The notes: generated by a model not told the origin, from the letters alone. A stretch of DNA of 64,000 nt from Glutamicibacter soli (GCF_003309065.1 NZ_POAF01000010.1:1-64000); one strand, 5' to 3'. Shown: positions 36,405 to 45,449, numbered from the stretch's first letter. Translations and numbers: made by a program.

Positions 36405-37628
36405 GTGGGCGAAACTGGCATGGACTGGTCGGCTGCGGCGAGCCAAGCGCGCAAAGCGCACGAGCTCTTGGGGTCGCATCTGGCTGACCTTGACGCGCTT
36501 CCATTGAGGAACGTCGTTCGCGAGTCGTGGCGGCGATCCCTCTCGAACCCTGCGCAATTCAGCTATCCCTCGACGCTCAGCGACGACAGCCTTCGTCTGG
36601 CGCGGGAGCGCAGCGAACTGCAGCGCATTTGGCCTGTTTTCGAAAAGTTGCTGGTTCCCGCCGCCAGCGACGCTAATCTTCTGGTGGCCCTTGCCGACGC
36701 GCAGGGGACGCTGCTGTGGGTTGCCGGCAACCACGGAGCCATGGACGGCGCTGAAAATGTCGGGTTCAGCGCGGGCGCGAACTGGGGCGAATCTTCGGTG
36801 GGCACGTCGGCTCCAGGGCTGGCGCTTGCGACGGGAAGCGGCGTCCAGGTTTCCGGCGCTGAGCACCTCTATGAGCACGTGCACCACTTGAACTGTTCCG
36901 CGGTGCCGATCCGCAACCCGCGGACCGGCCGCATCATCGGCGCGGTTGATCTGACCGGCGGTGCTGATGCGATTGCCGTGCATTCGCTGCCGCTGCTTCA
37001 GGCGGCGGTGGCTGCGGCTGAGGGGCAGCTGCTTCTCCCGTCACTGGCTGAGGAGCGGGTGGATGAGGATTTCCTCGATTTGTGCGCCAGTGACGGCCCG
37101 CGGCTTTCCGGCAAGCCGTTGTCCCTTCGCCATGCGGAGATCCTGACCATACTTGCGGCCCAACCCCGCGGGCTGAACAGCGCCCAGTTGGTCGAAGAGC
37201 TTTTCGAACAGCCCGACAATGCTTCCGAAGGGACCCTGCGCTCCGAGCTGGTGCGACTGCGCAAGGCGCTCGCTGATTCGCCTGACCGCCGCATCGCCGC
37301 ACGCCCCTACCGCCTGGAATGGGAACTGCAAACCACGCTGACCATGCTCTGGCAGGCCATGGAGGAGGGCGATCTGGAACGGGCGCTGCAGCTGTATCCC
37401 GCCGAGATCCTCGTGCGCTCGCAGGCCCCTGGCATCGTTGCGCTTCGCTACCGCGCGCAGATTGCCCTGCGGGAAATGGTGCTGGATCGCGGCACCGCAC
37501 AGCAGTTGCTGCGGCTTGGAAGGCAGAGCGCGGATTCTCAACTGCTGCTGGCCGCCCTGCGTGAATTGCCGCTGGATTCGCCGGCGCGTTCACTGGTTGT
37601 CGCTGAGATTGAAGCGCTGGACGGGTAG
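36405..37628 (+). CDS. GAF-domain transcriptional regulator of the aldehyde/alcohol dehydrogenase genes
   Basis: 407 residues. Residues ~60-195 form a GAF sensor (LLVALADAQGTLLWVAG...GANWGESSVGTSAPGLAL...), the N-terminal half of AcoR-type activators. Instead of a sigma-54 AAA domain, it continues into a winged-helix segment (LSLRHAEILTILAAQPRGLNSAQLVEELF...RSELVRLRKAL) and a helical tail. This is the actinobacterial form. It lies upstream of and co-oriented with aldehyde and alcohol dehydrogenase genes, which it most likely activates in response to an alcohol or aldehyde; phased repeats in the intervening region are candidate sites. Confidence 0.85.
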   Translation: MGETGMDWSAAASQARKAHELLGSHLADLDALPLRNVVRESWRRSLSNPAQFSYPSTLSDDSLRLARERSELQRIWPVFEKLLVPAASDANLLVALADAQGTLLWVAGNHGAMDGAENVGFSAGANWGESSVGTSAPGLALATGSGVQVSGAEHLYEHVHHLNCSAVPIRNPRTGRIIGAVDLTGGADAIAVHSLPLLQAAVAAAEGQLLLPSLAEERVDEDFLDLCASDGPRLSGKPLSLRHAEILTILAAQPRGLNSAQLVEELFEQPDNASEGTLRSELVRLRKALADSPDRRIAARPYRLEWELQTTLTMLWQAMEEGDLERALQLYPAEILVRSQAPGIVALRYRAQIALREMVLDRGTAQQLLRLGRQSADSQLLLAALRELPLDSPARSLVVAEIEALDG

Positions 37629-37753
37629 TCGATCCCGGAGTTCGTTCGCGTTTTTTTCGCGACACGGCCCGATGCCACGGCGCTTGCCGCGGGGAGTGCG
37701 GGTCGGGTCATGTCGTGGAGCCGGTGCACTTCCTGACACCGCTGCGCAGCGTT

Positions 37754-37799
37754 GCAACGTTGTGCAACCTTCTCGCAACGTTTAAGTGACTAGAGTCAC
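37754..37799 (+). promoter_or_regulatory. Phased GCAAC repeats and palindrome upstream of the aldehyde dehydrogenase gene
   Basis: GCAAC occurs at 37754, 37764 and 37775, that is at 10- and 11-base intervals on one DNA face, in a stretch rich in GTTGCAAC/AACGTT symmetry. A palindrome GTGACT-AG-AGTCAC follows at 37786-37799. The block lies 65-110 bases before the dehydrogenase start, where an activator site is expected. Confidence 0.55.
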
Positions 37800-37863
37800 A
37801 TACCAAGACGGCGAGGCATCCAGCCACCGGCACGAAGCGAAGAGACGAAGGAGTCACGCAGCC

Positions 37864-39387
37864 ATGAGCATCTACGCAAACCCGAACACCGATGGAGCAT
37901 TGGTCAACTTCAAGTCGCGGTATGAGAACTACATCGGCGGCCAGTGGGTTGCTCCGGCCAAGGGGATGTACTTCGAAAACATCACCCCGGTTACCGGCAA
38001 GTCCTTCTGCGAGGTCGCACGATCCACCGCCGAAGACGTTGAAACCGCACTGGATGCGGCGCACGCGGCGGCACCGGCCTGGGGCAAGACCAGCCCGGCG
38101 GACCGTGCCCTGGTCCTGAACCGCATCGCAGACCGCATCGAGGAAAACCTTGAAATGCTGTCCGTCGCGGAAACCTGGGACAACGGCAAGGCCATCCGCG
38201 AATGCCTCAACGCCGACCTGCCGCTGGCAGTGGACCACTTCCGCTACTTCGCAGGCGCCATCCGCGCCCAGGAAGGCAGCCTCTCGCAGCTCGATGACAA
38301 CACCACCGCCTACCACTTCCACGAGCCGCTGGGTGTTGTCGGACAGATCATCCCGTGGAACTTCCCGCTGCTGATGGCCGTCTGGAAGCTCGCCCCGGCG
38401 CTGGCCGCCGGCAACGCGATCGTCCTGAAGCCTGCCGAGCAGACCCCGGTATCGATCCTGGTGCTGATGGAACTGATCGGCGACCTGCTTCCGGCCGGCG
38501 TGCTGAACGTCATCAACGGCTTCGGCGTCGAGTGCGGCAAGCCGCTGGCCTCGAACAAGCGCATCCGCAAGATCGCGTTCACCGGCGAGACCACCACCGG
38601 CCGCCTGATCATGCAGTACGCGTCGGAAAACCTCATCCCGGTCACCCTGGAGCTCGGCGGCAAGTCCCCCAACGTGTTCTTCGAGGACGTGGCGGCCAAG
38701 GACGACGCCTTCTACGACAAGGCCCAGGAAGGCTTCACGATGTTCGCGCTGAACCAGGGCGAGGTCTGCACCTGCCCGTCGCGCGCGCTGGTCCAGGAAA
38801 GCATCTACGGCGAATTCATGGAAAAGGTCGTGGCCCGCACCAAGGCCATCAAGCAGGGCAACCCGCTGGACACCGACACCATGATGGGTGCCCAGGCCTC
38901 CAACGACCAGCTGGAAAAGATCCTGTCCTACATGGACATCGGCAAGGCCGAGGGAGCCAAGCTGCTCACCGGCGGCGGGCGCGCGGACCTGGGCGGCGAC
39001 CTGTCCGGCGGCTACTACGTGCAGCCGACCATCTTCGAAGGCACCAACAACATGCGCATCTTCCAAGAGGAGATCTTCGGCCCGGTGGTCTCGGTGGCGA
39101 AGTTCAAGGACTACGACGATGCGATGGCCATTGCCAACGACACCCTCTACGGGCTGGGCTCGGGCGTGTGGAGCCGCAACGGCAACACCGCCTACCGCGC
39201 AGGCCGCGACATCCAGGCCGGACGTGTCTGGGTCAACCAATACCACGCCTACCCGGCGCACTCGGCTTTCGGCGGCTACAAGTCCTCGGGCATCGGCCGC
39301 GAAAACCACCTGATGATGCTGGATCACTACCAGCAGACCAAGAACCTGCTCGTCTCCTACTCGGAAGACAAGCTCGGCTTCTTCTAA
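37864..39387 (+). CDS. NAD-dependent aldehyde dehydrogenase
   Basis: 507 residues, a classical ALDH: general base Glu263 in LELGGKSPN, catalytic Cys302 in GEVCTCPSR (the following C-T-C is typical of the AldB/ExaC acetaldehyde group), and the NAD-binding stretch [15 protein letters not shown]. It oxidises aldehydes, probably acetaldehyde, to acids. The ATG at 37864 follows GAAGGAG; the ORF extends 26 codons upstream without support. It is followed by a zinc alcohol dehydrogenase and a DUF779 protein, the usual module for alcohol use. Confidence 0.95.
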   Translation: MSIYANPNTDGALVNFKSRYENYIGGQWVAPAKGMYFENITPVTGKSFCEVARSTAEDVETALDAAHAAAPAWGKTSPADRALVLNRIADRIEENLEMLSVAETWDNGKAIRECLNADLPLAVDHFRYFAGAIRAQEGSLSQLDDNTTAYHFHEPLGVVGQIIPWNFPLLMAVWKLAPALAAGNAIVLKPAEQTPVSILVLMELIGDLLPAGVLNVINGFGVECGKPLASNKRIRKIAFTGETTTGRLIMQYASENLIPVTLELGGKSPNVFFEDVAAKDDAFYDKAQEGFTMFALNQGEVCTCPSRALVQESIYGEFMEKVVARTKAIKQGNPLDTDTMMGAQASNDQLEKILSYMDIGKAEGAKLLTGGGRADLGGDLSGGYYVQPTIFEGTNNMRIFQEEIFGPVVSVAKFKDYDDAMAIANDTLYGLGSGVWSRNGNTAYRAGRDIQAGRVWVNQYHAYPAHSAFGGYKSSGIGRENHLMMLDHYQQTKNLLVSYSEDKLGFF

Positions 39388-39542
39388 ACTGCGATACCCC
39401 AACGCAGCCCATCCCCCATCCTCTGTCACCATCCCCACGCACGACCGACAGTTTCACAGACCCCGAAGGCTCGGGGCGGTTCCGGAGCACCAGCTCCAGG
39501 ACCGGCCCCGGTCTTCGAAAAACACTGCAAAGGACTTTCCCC

Positions 39543-40568
39543 ATGAGCACCATGAAAGCTGCCATTGTTGAAGGCTTCGGCGAAGAACTCAAAGTAGCCG
39601 ACACCTCGATCCCCGAGCCGGGCCCGGGCCAGGCCCTGGTCAAGCTCATCGCCTCGGGCGTGTGCCACACCGACCTGCACGCCGCCGAAGGCGACTGGCC
39701 GGTCAAGCCCAAGCTTCCGCTGATCCCGGGCCATGAGGGTGTCGGCACCGTCGTCAAGGTCGGCGAAGGAGTCACCGAGGTCAAGGAAGGCGACCTCGTC
39801 GGCAACGCCTGGCTGGCCAGCGCGTGCGGCAGCTGCGAATTCTGCCGCACGGGCTGGGAGACCTTGTGCGAATCCCAGTCCAACGGCGGCTATTCGATGG
39901 ACGGCTCCTTCGGGCAGTACATGCTGGTGGACGCGAAGTTCGCCGCGCACATCCCCGAAGGCTCGGACCCGCATGAGATCGCCCCGGTGCTCTGCGCCGG
40001 CGTGACTGTCTACAAGGGCCTGAAGATGACCGGCGTGCGCCCCGGCCAATGGGTTGCGATCTCCGGCATCGGCGGCCTGGGCCACATCGCAGTTCAATAC
40101 GCGGTAGCCATGGGCATGCGAGTTGTCGCCATCGACGTCGCCGATGACAAGCTGGCCTTGGCGACCAAGCACGGAGCTGAACTCACGGTGAACGCCTTTG
40201 CGCAGGATCCCGCCACCGTGATCCAGGAAAAGATCGGCGGAACCCACGGCGTGCTCGTGACCGCGGTCCACCCGGCGGCTTTCGGCCAGGCCATTGGCAT
40301 GACCCGTCGCGGCGGAACCATCGTCTTCAACGGCCTGCCGGCCGGCGACTTCCCGGCCCCGATTTTCGACATCGTCCTCAAGGGCCTGACGATCCGCGGT
40401 TCGATCGTCGGCACCCGACAGGACATGATCGAAGCGCTGGACTTCTATGCGGCAGGAAAGATCAAGCCGACTTTCCACACCCGCCCGCTGGAAGACATCA
40501 ACGCGGTCTTTGACGAAATGCGCCATGCGAAGATCGATGGCCGTGTCGTGATCGACTACACCAAGTAA
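39543..40568 (+). CDS. adhP: Zinc-dependent alcohol dehydrogenase (AdhP type)
   Basis: 341 residues. Catalytic zinc ligands are Cys41 (GVCHTDLH), His64-Glu65 (GHEGVG) and Cys151. Structural zinc ligands are Cys95, Cys98, Cys101 and Cys109 (CGSCEFCRTGWETLC). The Rossmann motif GIGGLG is at 175-180. The layout is that of propanol-preferring/ethanol dehydrogenases. It makes the aldehyde used by the upstream dehydrogenase. The 155-base gap between the two genes holds no terminator, so they may be one transcript. A 15-bp hairpin follows. Confidence 0.95.
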   Translation: MSTMKAAIVEGFGEELKVADTSIPEPGPGQALVKLIASGVCHTDLHAAEGDWPVKPKLPLIPGHEGVGTVVKVGEGVTEVKEGDLVGNAWLASACGSCEFCRTGWETLCESQSNGGYSMDGSFGQYMLVDAKFAAHIPEGSDPHEIAPVLCAGVTVYKGLKMTGVRPGQWVAISGIGGLGHIAVQYAVAMGMRVVAIDVADDKLALATKHGAELTVNAFAQDPATVIQEKIGGTHGVLVTAVHPAAFGQAIGMTRRGGTIVFNGLPAGDFPAPIFDIVLKGLTIRGSIVGTRQDMIEALDFYAAGKIKPTFHTRPLEDINAVFDEMRHAKIDGRVVIDYTK

Positions 40569-40602
40569 CCATCCAACCCCCAACCCCAACCTCCCCCCAA
40601 AT

Positions 40603-40642
40603 CCCTGTGGCCCGGCATGACATCGTCTGCCGGGCCACAGGG
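40603..40642 (+). terminator. Hairpin after adhP
   Basis: A perfect 15-bp stem (40603-40617 with 40628-40642) with a 10-base loop but no T-run. It may terminate only partly, leaving some read-through into the DUF779 gene. Confidence 0.55.
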
Positions 40643-40721
40643 GCATGGACTCCCGGAGACGTTTGGAGGACACTGAGCTTAAAGCCAAGGCCAGTGATCC
40701 CGAAGACCAGAGGAGCGAGTC

Positions 40722-41135
40722 ATGAGCACGATTACCGAAACCCGTGCGGCGATTGCCGGTGAGGAATTTTCCCGCGTCGCCTTCACCGATGAGTCCCTTC
40801 AACTGCTGCGCAAGCTGTGGGGCATCCACGGCCCGCTGATGTTCCACCAGTCCGGCGGTTGCTGCGACGGCTCCTCGCCGATGTGCTATCCGGCCGGCGA
40901 ATTCCGCACCGGAGGATCCGACGTCCTGCTCGGAGTGCTCTGCCTTGACGACGGCTCCGGCGGCGCCCTGGGCGATATCGATTTCTGGATGTCCAAGGAG
41001 CAATTCGAATACTGGAAACACACCAAGCTCACCGTCGACGTGGTGGCCGGCCGCGGCTCGGGATTCTCCGTCGAGGCTCCCGAAGGCAAACGATTCCTGA
41101 TCCGCAGCGAGATCATCGAATTTCCCCAAAACTGA
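40722..41135 (+). CDS. DUF779 protein associated with aldehyde dehydrogenase
   Basis: 137 residues with the DUF779 signature MFHQSGGCCDGSSPMCYPAGEF; its cysteines could bind a metal. Members nearly always lie next to aldehyde or alcohol dehydrogenase genes, as here, and are presumed to assist that pathway, but no activity is established. RBS GAGGAGCGAGTC precedes the ATG closely. The 290 bases after it contain no gene I can support. Confidence 0.9.
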   Translation: MSTITETRAAIAGEEFSRVAFTDESLQLLRKLWGIHGPLMFHQSGGCCDGSSPMCYPAGEFRTGGSDVLLGVLCLDDGSGGALGDIDFWMSKEQFEYWKHTKLTVDVVAGRGSGFSVEAPEGKRFLIRSEIIEFPQN

Positions 41136-41427
41136 TCTTCTGACGGAAAGCCCTGGCCGGATTCTCTCTTTTTGCGGAGCCAGCGAGGGCAATGAGCGGC
41201 GGGTCTGCGCCCGCGGTGCGCCGGACATCAACTGCATCGCCAAGTTGCGCCGGTTCCTTCGCCAGGTATCGGGATGCCCTGCTTCCGCCCGAGCGCCTGC
41301 GTCAAGCCGGCGCCGGCTTGAACCGTGATAGCCGGTATTCCAGCTCTCCACAACGGCGGCAGCCGCTAGGCTGGCACGACGCAGCTCCAAGGGCTGCGCC
41401 CCCGCCCGTCCACGAGAGGTGCACCGA

Positions 41428-42624
41428 ATGCCGAGCATTCCCTATCAATTCCGCTTCGAGGCAAACGCGGTGGACGAACTGCGAACCCGCATCGCACAGA
41501 CTCGCTGGCCGCGGCGCTTCACCGCGCAGAACTGGGATTTCGGAGTCGACCAGGACTACCTGCGCGACGTGGTGGACTACTGGCGCGACGGCTTCGACTT
41601 CGAGGACGCCGAACGCAGGATCAATGCGGTCCCCAACTACCTGACGTCCATCGACGGGCTGCCAATCCACCACCTGCACTCCCGCTCGGCGCAGGAGGAC
41701 GCCGTCCCGGTGCTGCTGCTCCACGGCTGGCCTGGCTCAATCGTCGAGTTCCTCGAGGTCATTCCGAAGCTGTCCGCCCCGGAATCGGCGGAACTGGAAT
41801 CATTCCACGTGGTGGCACCGTCGTTGCAGGGCTTCGGGGCTTCTCCCGGGATCGGAGAACCGGGGATGACCCCGGTCCGTATCGCGCATCGGATGGCTGC
41901 GCTGATGCGGGAGCTGGGCTACGAGCAGTTCGTCGTGCACGGGGGAGACTGGGGCACGCTGCTGGCCACGCACATCGAATCGCTCTATCCCCAGCGGGTG
42001 CTGGGACTGCATGTGACATTGACGCACCCAATCCCGCCGGGCGATGTGCAGGATGCCATGGCCCTGGTGCAGGACCACGAACGGAAGTGGCTCAAGGGCA
42101 ACGAATTCAACGCGCTGGATGGCCGCGGCTACTTCGAGATCCAGAAAACCCGCCCGGAAACGCTGGGTTTCGCGTTGAACGATTCACCGGCGGGATGGTG
42201 CGCCTGGGTCCTGGACAAGTTTTACCAGTGGACCGACTGCGAACGCGACGGCATCAGGGACGTGCGCCATGCGGTGAGCTGGGAGAAGTTCCTGGCGAAC
42301 CTGTCCGTGTACTGGTTCACTGACACGATTTCCTCGGCCATGCATTTCTACCGGGAGCAGTACCTGGCGCTGCGAAACGGGACCGGGGCGGCCGGCGAGG
42401 TCGTGGTCCCCACCGGGGCTGGCATTTTCCCCCAAGAAATCCTCAAGTCACCCCGGGCGTGGTACCAGCGGCGGTTCCCGCTGGTGCACTGGACCGAACA
42501 TGAAGCCGGCGGACACTTCGGCGCGATGGAACAGCCCGAAGCCTTCGCCAGCGACCTGAGGGCCTTCGCCCAGACGGTTGCCGACCTGGGCCCGGTGGCC
42601 CTCGGGCAATCGAAGAGTGGTTGA
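41428..42624 (+). CDS. Epoxide hydrolase with N-terminal EHN domain
   Basis: 398 residues: an EHN lid domain (residues 3-110, VDELRTRIAQTRWP...) and an alpha/beta hydrolase core with HGWPGS (99-104), nucleophile Asp174 in HGGDWGTLLA, and base His in HEAGGHFGAMEQPE near the C-terminus. This is the microsomal-type epoxide hydrolase family, which converts epoxides to diols; juvenile-hormone and trans-epoxide substrates are known for relatives. The ATG at 41428 follows GAGAGG. A GTG three codons earlier lies inside that ribosome site. It is the second Asp-nucleophile hydrolase in the window (see 28459-29382). Confidence 0.93.
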   Translation: MPSIPYQFRFEANAVDELRTRIAQTRWPRRFTAQNWDFGVDQDYLRDVVDYWRDGFDFEDAERRINAVPNYLTSIDGLPIHHLHSRSAQEDAVPVLLLHGWPGSIVEFLEVIPKLSAPESAELESFHVVAPSLQGFGASPGIGEPGMTPVRIAHRMAALMRELGYEQFVVHGGDWGTLLATHIESLYPQRVLGLHVTLTHPIPPGDVQDAMALVQDHERKWLKGNEFNALDGRGYFEIQKTRPETLGFALNDSPAGWCAWVLDKFYQWTDCERDGIRDVRHAVSWEKFLANLSVYWFTDTISSAMHFYREQYLALRNGTGAAGEVVVPTGAGIFPQEILKSPRAWYQRRFPLVHWTEHEAGGHFGAMEQPEAFASDLRAFAQTVADLGPVALGQSKSG

Positions 42625-42687
42625 ACGGCGAAAATGCGGGTGGATCGGCCAGGTGGTGGCGCGGGGTGCCGACACTACACTTGAAGC

Positions 42688-43146
42688 ATGCGCCTGTGGT
42701 CACTTCACCCGTCCCTATTGGATTCCAAGGGCTTGGTAGCCTGCTGGCGCGAAAGCCTGTTGGCCCAGAAGGTGCTCGCCGGCCAGACCCAGGGCTATGC
42801 AAATCATCCGCAGCTGATCCGGCTGCGCGGGCAATCCGACCCGCTGGAGACCGTCGGCGGCTACCTGCAGGGGTTGCTGGAAGAAGCGAAGCTGCGTGGC
42901 TACAAATTCGACGCGGCCAAAGTCCTGTACCCCGCACTGCCGGAGCATGCGGGCTCTGTGCCAGTGAGCACCGGACAGATCGGATTCGAGGCGGAGCATC
43001 TGCTGCGCAAACTGCAGCAGCGCGACCCGCCGCGCGCGACTTACTTGGACTCGTTGGGTGTCGGGCAGATTCCCCTGCATCCCTTATTCACCGTGGTCCC
43101 GGGGCCCATTGAAGCCTGGGAGAAGGATGCGGCAGTACGTCATTGA
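42688..43146 (+). CDS. Pyrimidine dimer DNA glycosylase/endonuclease V-like protein
   Basis: 152 residues of the T4 DenV-like family: MRLWSLHPSLLDSKGLVACWRESLLAQKVLAG with conserved Arg/Glu residues of the active-site helix, HPQLIRLR, and a C-terminal helix ending HPLFTVVPGPIEAWEK. In the phage enzyme Glu23 is catalytic; here Glu22 (CWRESLLAQ) is the corresponding candidate. It probably repairs UV-induced cyclobutane dimers. The start codon has only a weak ribosome site. It stands alone. Confidence 0.87.
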   Translation: MRLWSLHPSLLDSKGLVACWRESLLAQKVLAGQTQGYANHPQLIRLRGQSDPLETVGGYLQGLLEEAKLRGYKFDAAKVLYPALPEHAGSVPVSTGQIGFEAEHLLRKLQQRDPPRATYLDSLGVGQIPLHPLFTVVPGPIEAWEKDAAVRH

Positions 43147-43163
43147 AGATGCATAGAAAGTGA

Positions 43164-43619
43164 ATGTTTGTTGCAATGAGCCACATGAGTCGAAGTGAAA
43201 ATCTCCCCGAGGACGGGGAAGAAGTGGAAATCCACCTGCGGTGGAGCGACCAGGACAGCCTGGGACATGTGAACAACGCCCGCGTGGTGACACTCGTGGA
43301 AGAAGCGCGGATCCGCTGGTCGGGCCGCCATGGCGAGTCGGACCTCTTTCCCCACGGGCTGGTGGTCGCCTCGATGAACCTGGACTACCTGCGACCGGTC
43401 TACTACACCTCCAGCGTCATGGTGCGGGTCGGTGTCCAGCGTATCGGCACCAAGTCCTTCGTGGTGCGGCATATCGGGTTCCAGGACGGAGCCCCCGTGT
43501 TCGACGGCAGCAACGTCATGGTGGCGCTCGCCGAGGACAAGCTCACCCCGCGGCCGCTGAACGAAAACGAGCGCAGCTGGCTCAGCGAGCGGCTTTTCCG
43601 AACGAAGGAGGCCGTCTGA
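43164..43619 (+). CDS. Hotdog-fold acyl-CoA thioesterase
   Basis: 151 residues, 4HBT/YbgC-like: LRWSDQDSLGHVNNARVVTLVEEARIRW carries the active-site Asp and the HVNN motif before the long central helix. It cleaves acyl-CoA thioesters; the acyl group is unknown. Two further in-frame ATGs (43176, 43185) could be the start. Its TGA stop overlaps the ATG of the next gene by one base (TGATG). Confidence 0.9.
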   Translation: MFVAMSHMSRSENLPEDGEEVEIHLRWSDQDSLGHVNNARVVTLVEEARIRWSGRHGESDLFPHGLVVASMNLDYLRPVYYTSSVMVRVGVQRIGTKSFVVRHIGFQDGAPVFDGSNVMVALAEDKLTPRPLNENERSWLSERLFRTKEAV

Positions 43620-43951
43620 TGAACGGCCCAGCAGAACGGCACGTGCTTCTGCACGCCACCCAGGGACCGGAGGACATCGCGCGGGCCGTGGCGGCGCTCG
43701 CGACGCTGGGCGAATCCCTGCCCGATGCCCGGATCAGCGTCATCGTGAACGGCAAGGCGCTGGCCGGGGTGCGCAAGGATGCCGAGCCCATTGACCCGGC
43801 CAGCCGTACACAGGTTTTCGCCTGCGAACTGGGCATGAGCCGCAACGGCATCACAGCTGACGACCTGCAGGAAGGTTTGGGCACGGTGCCCTCGGCGGTG
43901 GTCGCCTTGGCCGCCGGGCAGCTGGACGGCGCTGCCTACATCCGGATCTGA
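43619..43951 (+). CDS. DsrE/DsrF-like small soluble protein
   Basis: 110 residues with a Rossmann-like DsrE fold: HVLLHATQGPEDIARAVAALATLGESLPDARISVIVNGKAL, then a conserved FACELGMSRNGITADDL with one cysteine at the position of the sulfur-carrying Cys of DsrE/TusD proteins. Such proteins handle persulfide sulfur or are of unknown function. The ATG overlaps the thioesterase stop and is preceded by GAAGGAGGCC, a strong ribosome site. A perfect hairpin terminator follows. Confidence 0.82.
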   Translation: MNGPAERHVLLHATQGPEDIARAVAALATLGESLPDARISVIVNGKALAGVRKDAEPIDPASRTQVFACELGMSRNGITADDLQEGLGTVPSAVVALAAGQLDGAAYIRI

Positions 43952-43977
43952 GCGGACGGTCCGCAGCTTAAGCAGAC

Positions 43978-44006
43978 CACGCCATGCCGGTTGCCGGCAT
44001 GGCGTG
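43978..44006. terminator. Bidirectional terminator between the DsrE and ddh genes
   Basis: A perfect 13-bp stem (43978-43990 with 43994-44006) with a 3-base loop between two convergent genes. There is no long T-run on either side, but the stem is strong. Confidence 0.72.
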
Positions 44007-44022
44007 ATCCTCTGGTGCGAGT

Positions 44023-45006
44023 TTAGAGCATTTCGGCACGCAGCTGCGCGGCCGACTTGGGCGAGAGCAGACCCGGGGCGACGTCGAAGACGGTCTGCGC
44101 ACCGGTGAGACCGGCTTGGTTCATGCGGTGCACGGCCCGGGCGTAGGCCACCAGCACGCTGGAAGTGAACTCGGGATTCGAGCCCAGCGCCAGCGAGTAC
44201 TCGATGACCTGCTTCTGCTCATCGCTGGTGTTGCCGGAGCGGATGACGAATCCGCCATGCGGCATGTCCGCATGCTCGCGGGCCAGGGTCTCGGCGTCGA
44301 TGAATTCAACCGTGGTGTCGTACTGGTCGAAGTAGTGCTCCATGGTGACGATCGCCTCGCGCACCGCTTCGGCGTCGGCGCCGTCCTCGAGCACCACGAA
44401 GCATTCGCGCTGGTGCTTTTCGCGGGTGCTCAGCGTTGGGCGCAGGCCGGCGCGGACCTTGTCGATGGCTTCCTGGCTGGGGATCGTGTACTGCACGCCG
44501 CCGGCGACACCCGGGACGCGGCGCACCGCGTCGGAGTGCCCCTGGCTCAGGCCGCGGCCCCAGAAGGTGTAGGTCTCGCCGTCGGGCAGCAGCGCCTCGC
44601 CGTAGACGCGGTTGATCGAGAACATTCCCGGATCCCAGCCGGCGGAGATCAGCGCGGTCTTGCCGGCGGCCTTGGCCGGGGCGTCCACGGTTTCGTAGTA
44701 TTCCGGGATGCGTGCGTGGGTGTCGAAGCTGTCCACGGTGTTGTACAGTGCGGCGTACTTCGGGCCCTGCTCCGGCAGGTCAGACTTCGAGCCGCCGCAC
44801 AGGATCAGCACGTCGATCTGATCGGTGTGCCGCTCCAGCTCGGTGATGGCGAAACGCGGCGCGGGGCTGGCCAGCTGCAGTTCCTGCGGGTCGCGGCGGG
44901 TGTAGACGCCGACCAGCTCCATGTCGGGGTTCTTCGCGATGGCGGCCTGTACGCCGCGGCCGAGGTTGCCGTAGCCGGCAATGCCAATACGGATTTTTGC
45001 AGTCAT
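44023..45006 (-). CDS. ddh: meso-Diaminopimelate dehydrogenase
   Basis: The one-step NADPH-dependent route from tetrahydrodipicolinate to meso-diaminopimelate for lysine and cell-wall synthesis. 327 residues: Rossmann GIAGYGNLGRGVQ (8-20), then ILCGGSKSDLPEQGP, the substrate-binding LISAGWDPGMFSINRVYGEA, and FWGRGLSQGHSDAVRRVPGV, all diagnostic for Ddh. The ATG at 45006 follows AAAGGAAAACAAGCTCC. It is a single gene. Many actinobacteria use the succinylase route instead, so Ddh is a marker of lineage-specific lysine metabolism. Confidence 0.96.
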   Translation of the reverse strand: MTAKIRIGIAGYGNLGRGVQAAIAKNPDMELVGVYTRRDPQELQLASPAPRFAITELERHTDQIDVLILCGGSKSDLPEQGPKYAALYNTVDSFDTHARIPEYYETVDAPAKAAGKTALISAGWDPGMFSINRVYGEALLPDGETYTFWGRGLSQGHSDAVRRVPGVAGGVQYTIPSQEAIDKVRAGLRPTLSTREKHQRECFVVLEDGADAEAVREAIVTMEHYFDQYDTTVEFIDAETLAREHADMPHGGFVIRSGNTSDEQKQVIEYSLALGSNPEFTSSVLVAYARAVHRMNQAGLTGAQTVFDVAPGLLSPKSAAQLRAEML

Positions 45007-45200
45007 GGAGCTTGTTTTCCTTTGGGGTTTCATCCGGGGACCTGCGGTGAATGCCGCCTTCGCTTGCGGGCATCCGGCATGCGGCACGCACCTGGTCAGT
45101 GCTTCGGATTATTCCAAAGAACGCGGGCGCAGGGTAACTGCGAGCTGACTATGTCGTCGGGCCGCGCCCCTGCTCCTTGCAAATCCGCTTAAATGAAGCG

Positions 45201-45240
45201 GCCCCCGTGCGGACCTCGGGGTGGAGGTCCGTACAGGGGC
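45201..45240 (-). terminator. Terminator of the reactive-sulfur operon (minus strand)
   Basis: A 16-bp stem with one mismatch (45201-45216 with 45225-45240), 11 bases after the stop of the zinc-ribbon gene on the minus strand, in the 245 bases between that operon and ddh. There is no clear T-run. Confidence 0.6.
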
Positions 45241-45251
45241 ATAGGCCGGGT

Positions 45252-45413
45252 TTAGCGGCCGAACAGGCGACCGAAGAAGCCCTTGCTCGGCTCATTCTCG
45301 TGGCCTTGGCAGCGGTCGCGGGCTGGAACGCCGCGCATGACCGAGTCAACGTGCTGGCCGCACCCGGCCCAGGTGGTCTTGCCGCACTTCTTGCATGAAA
45401 CCTGTCGGCACAT
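45252..45413 (-). CDS. Small zinc-ribbon protein at the end of the sulfur operon
   Basis: 53 residues: MCRQVSCKKCGKTTWAGCG opens with CxxC and further cysteines and histidines (QHVDSV, RCQGHE), a plausible structural zinc site. A basic tail follows (SKGFFGRLFGR). It has a strong ribosome site AGGAGG 7 bases before the ATG. The CKKCGKTTWAGCG motif is known from small uncharacterised actinobacterial proteins. It starts 36 bases after the CstR-like regulator stop, so it is probably the last gene of that operon. Confidence 0.8.
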   Translation of the reverse strand: MCRQVSCKKCGKTTWAGCGQHVDSVMRGVPARDRCQGHENEPSKGFFGRLFGR

Positions 45414-45449
45414 GAGATGCCTCCTTCTCTGGCTTTTAAGCCGTAAATA

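Noticed and set aside
39426-41438. 670-codon frame antisense to adhP and the DUF779 gene
   Set aside because: Both plus-strand genes carry full zinc-site and family motifs. The minus frame has none.
41192-41644. 150-codon plus-strand ORF before the epoxide hydrolase
   Set aside because: It overlaps the first 70 codons of the hydrolase in another frame and has a biased Arg/Pro/Ser composition with no ribosome site.
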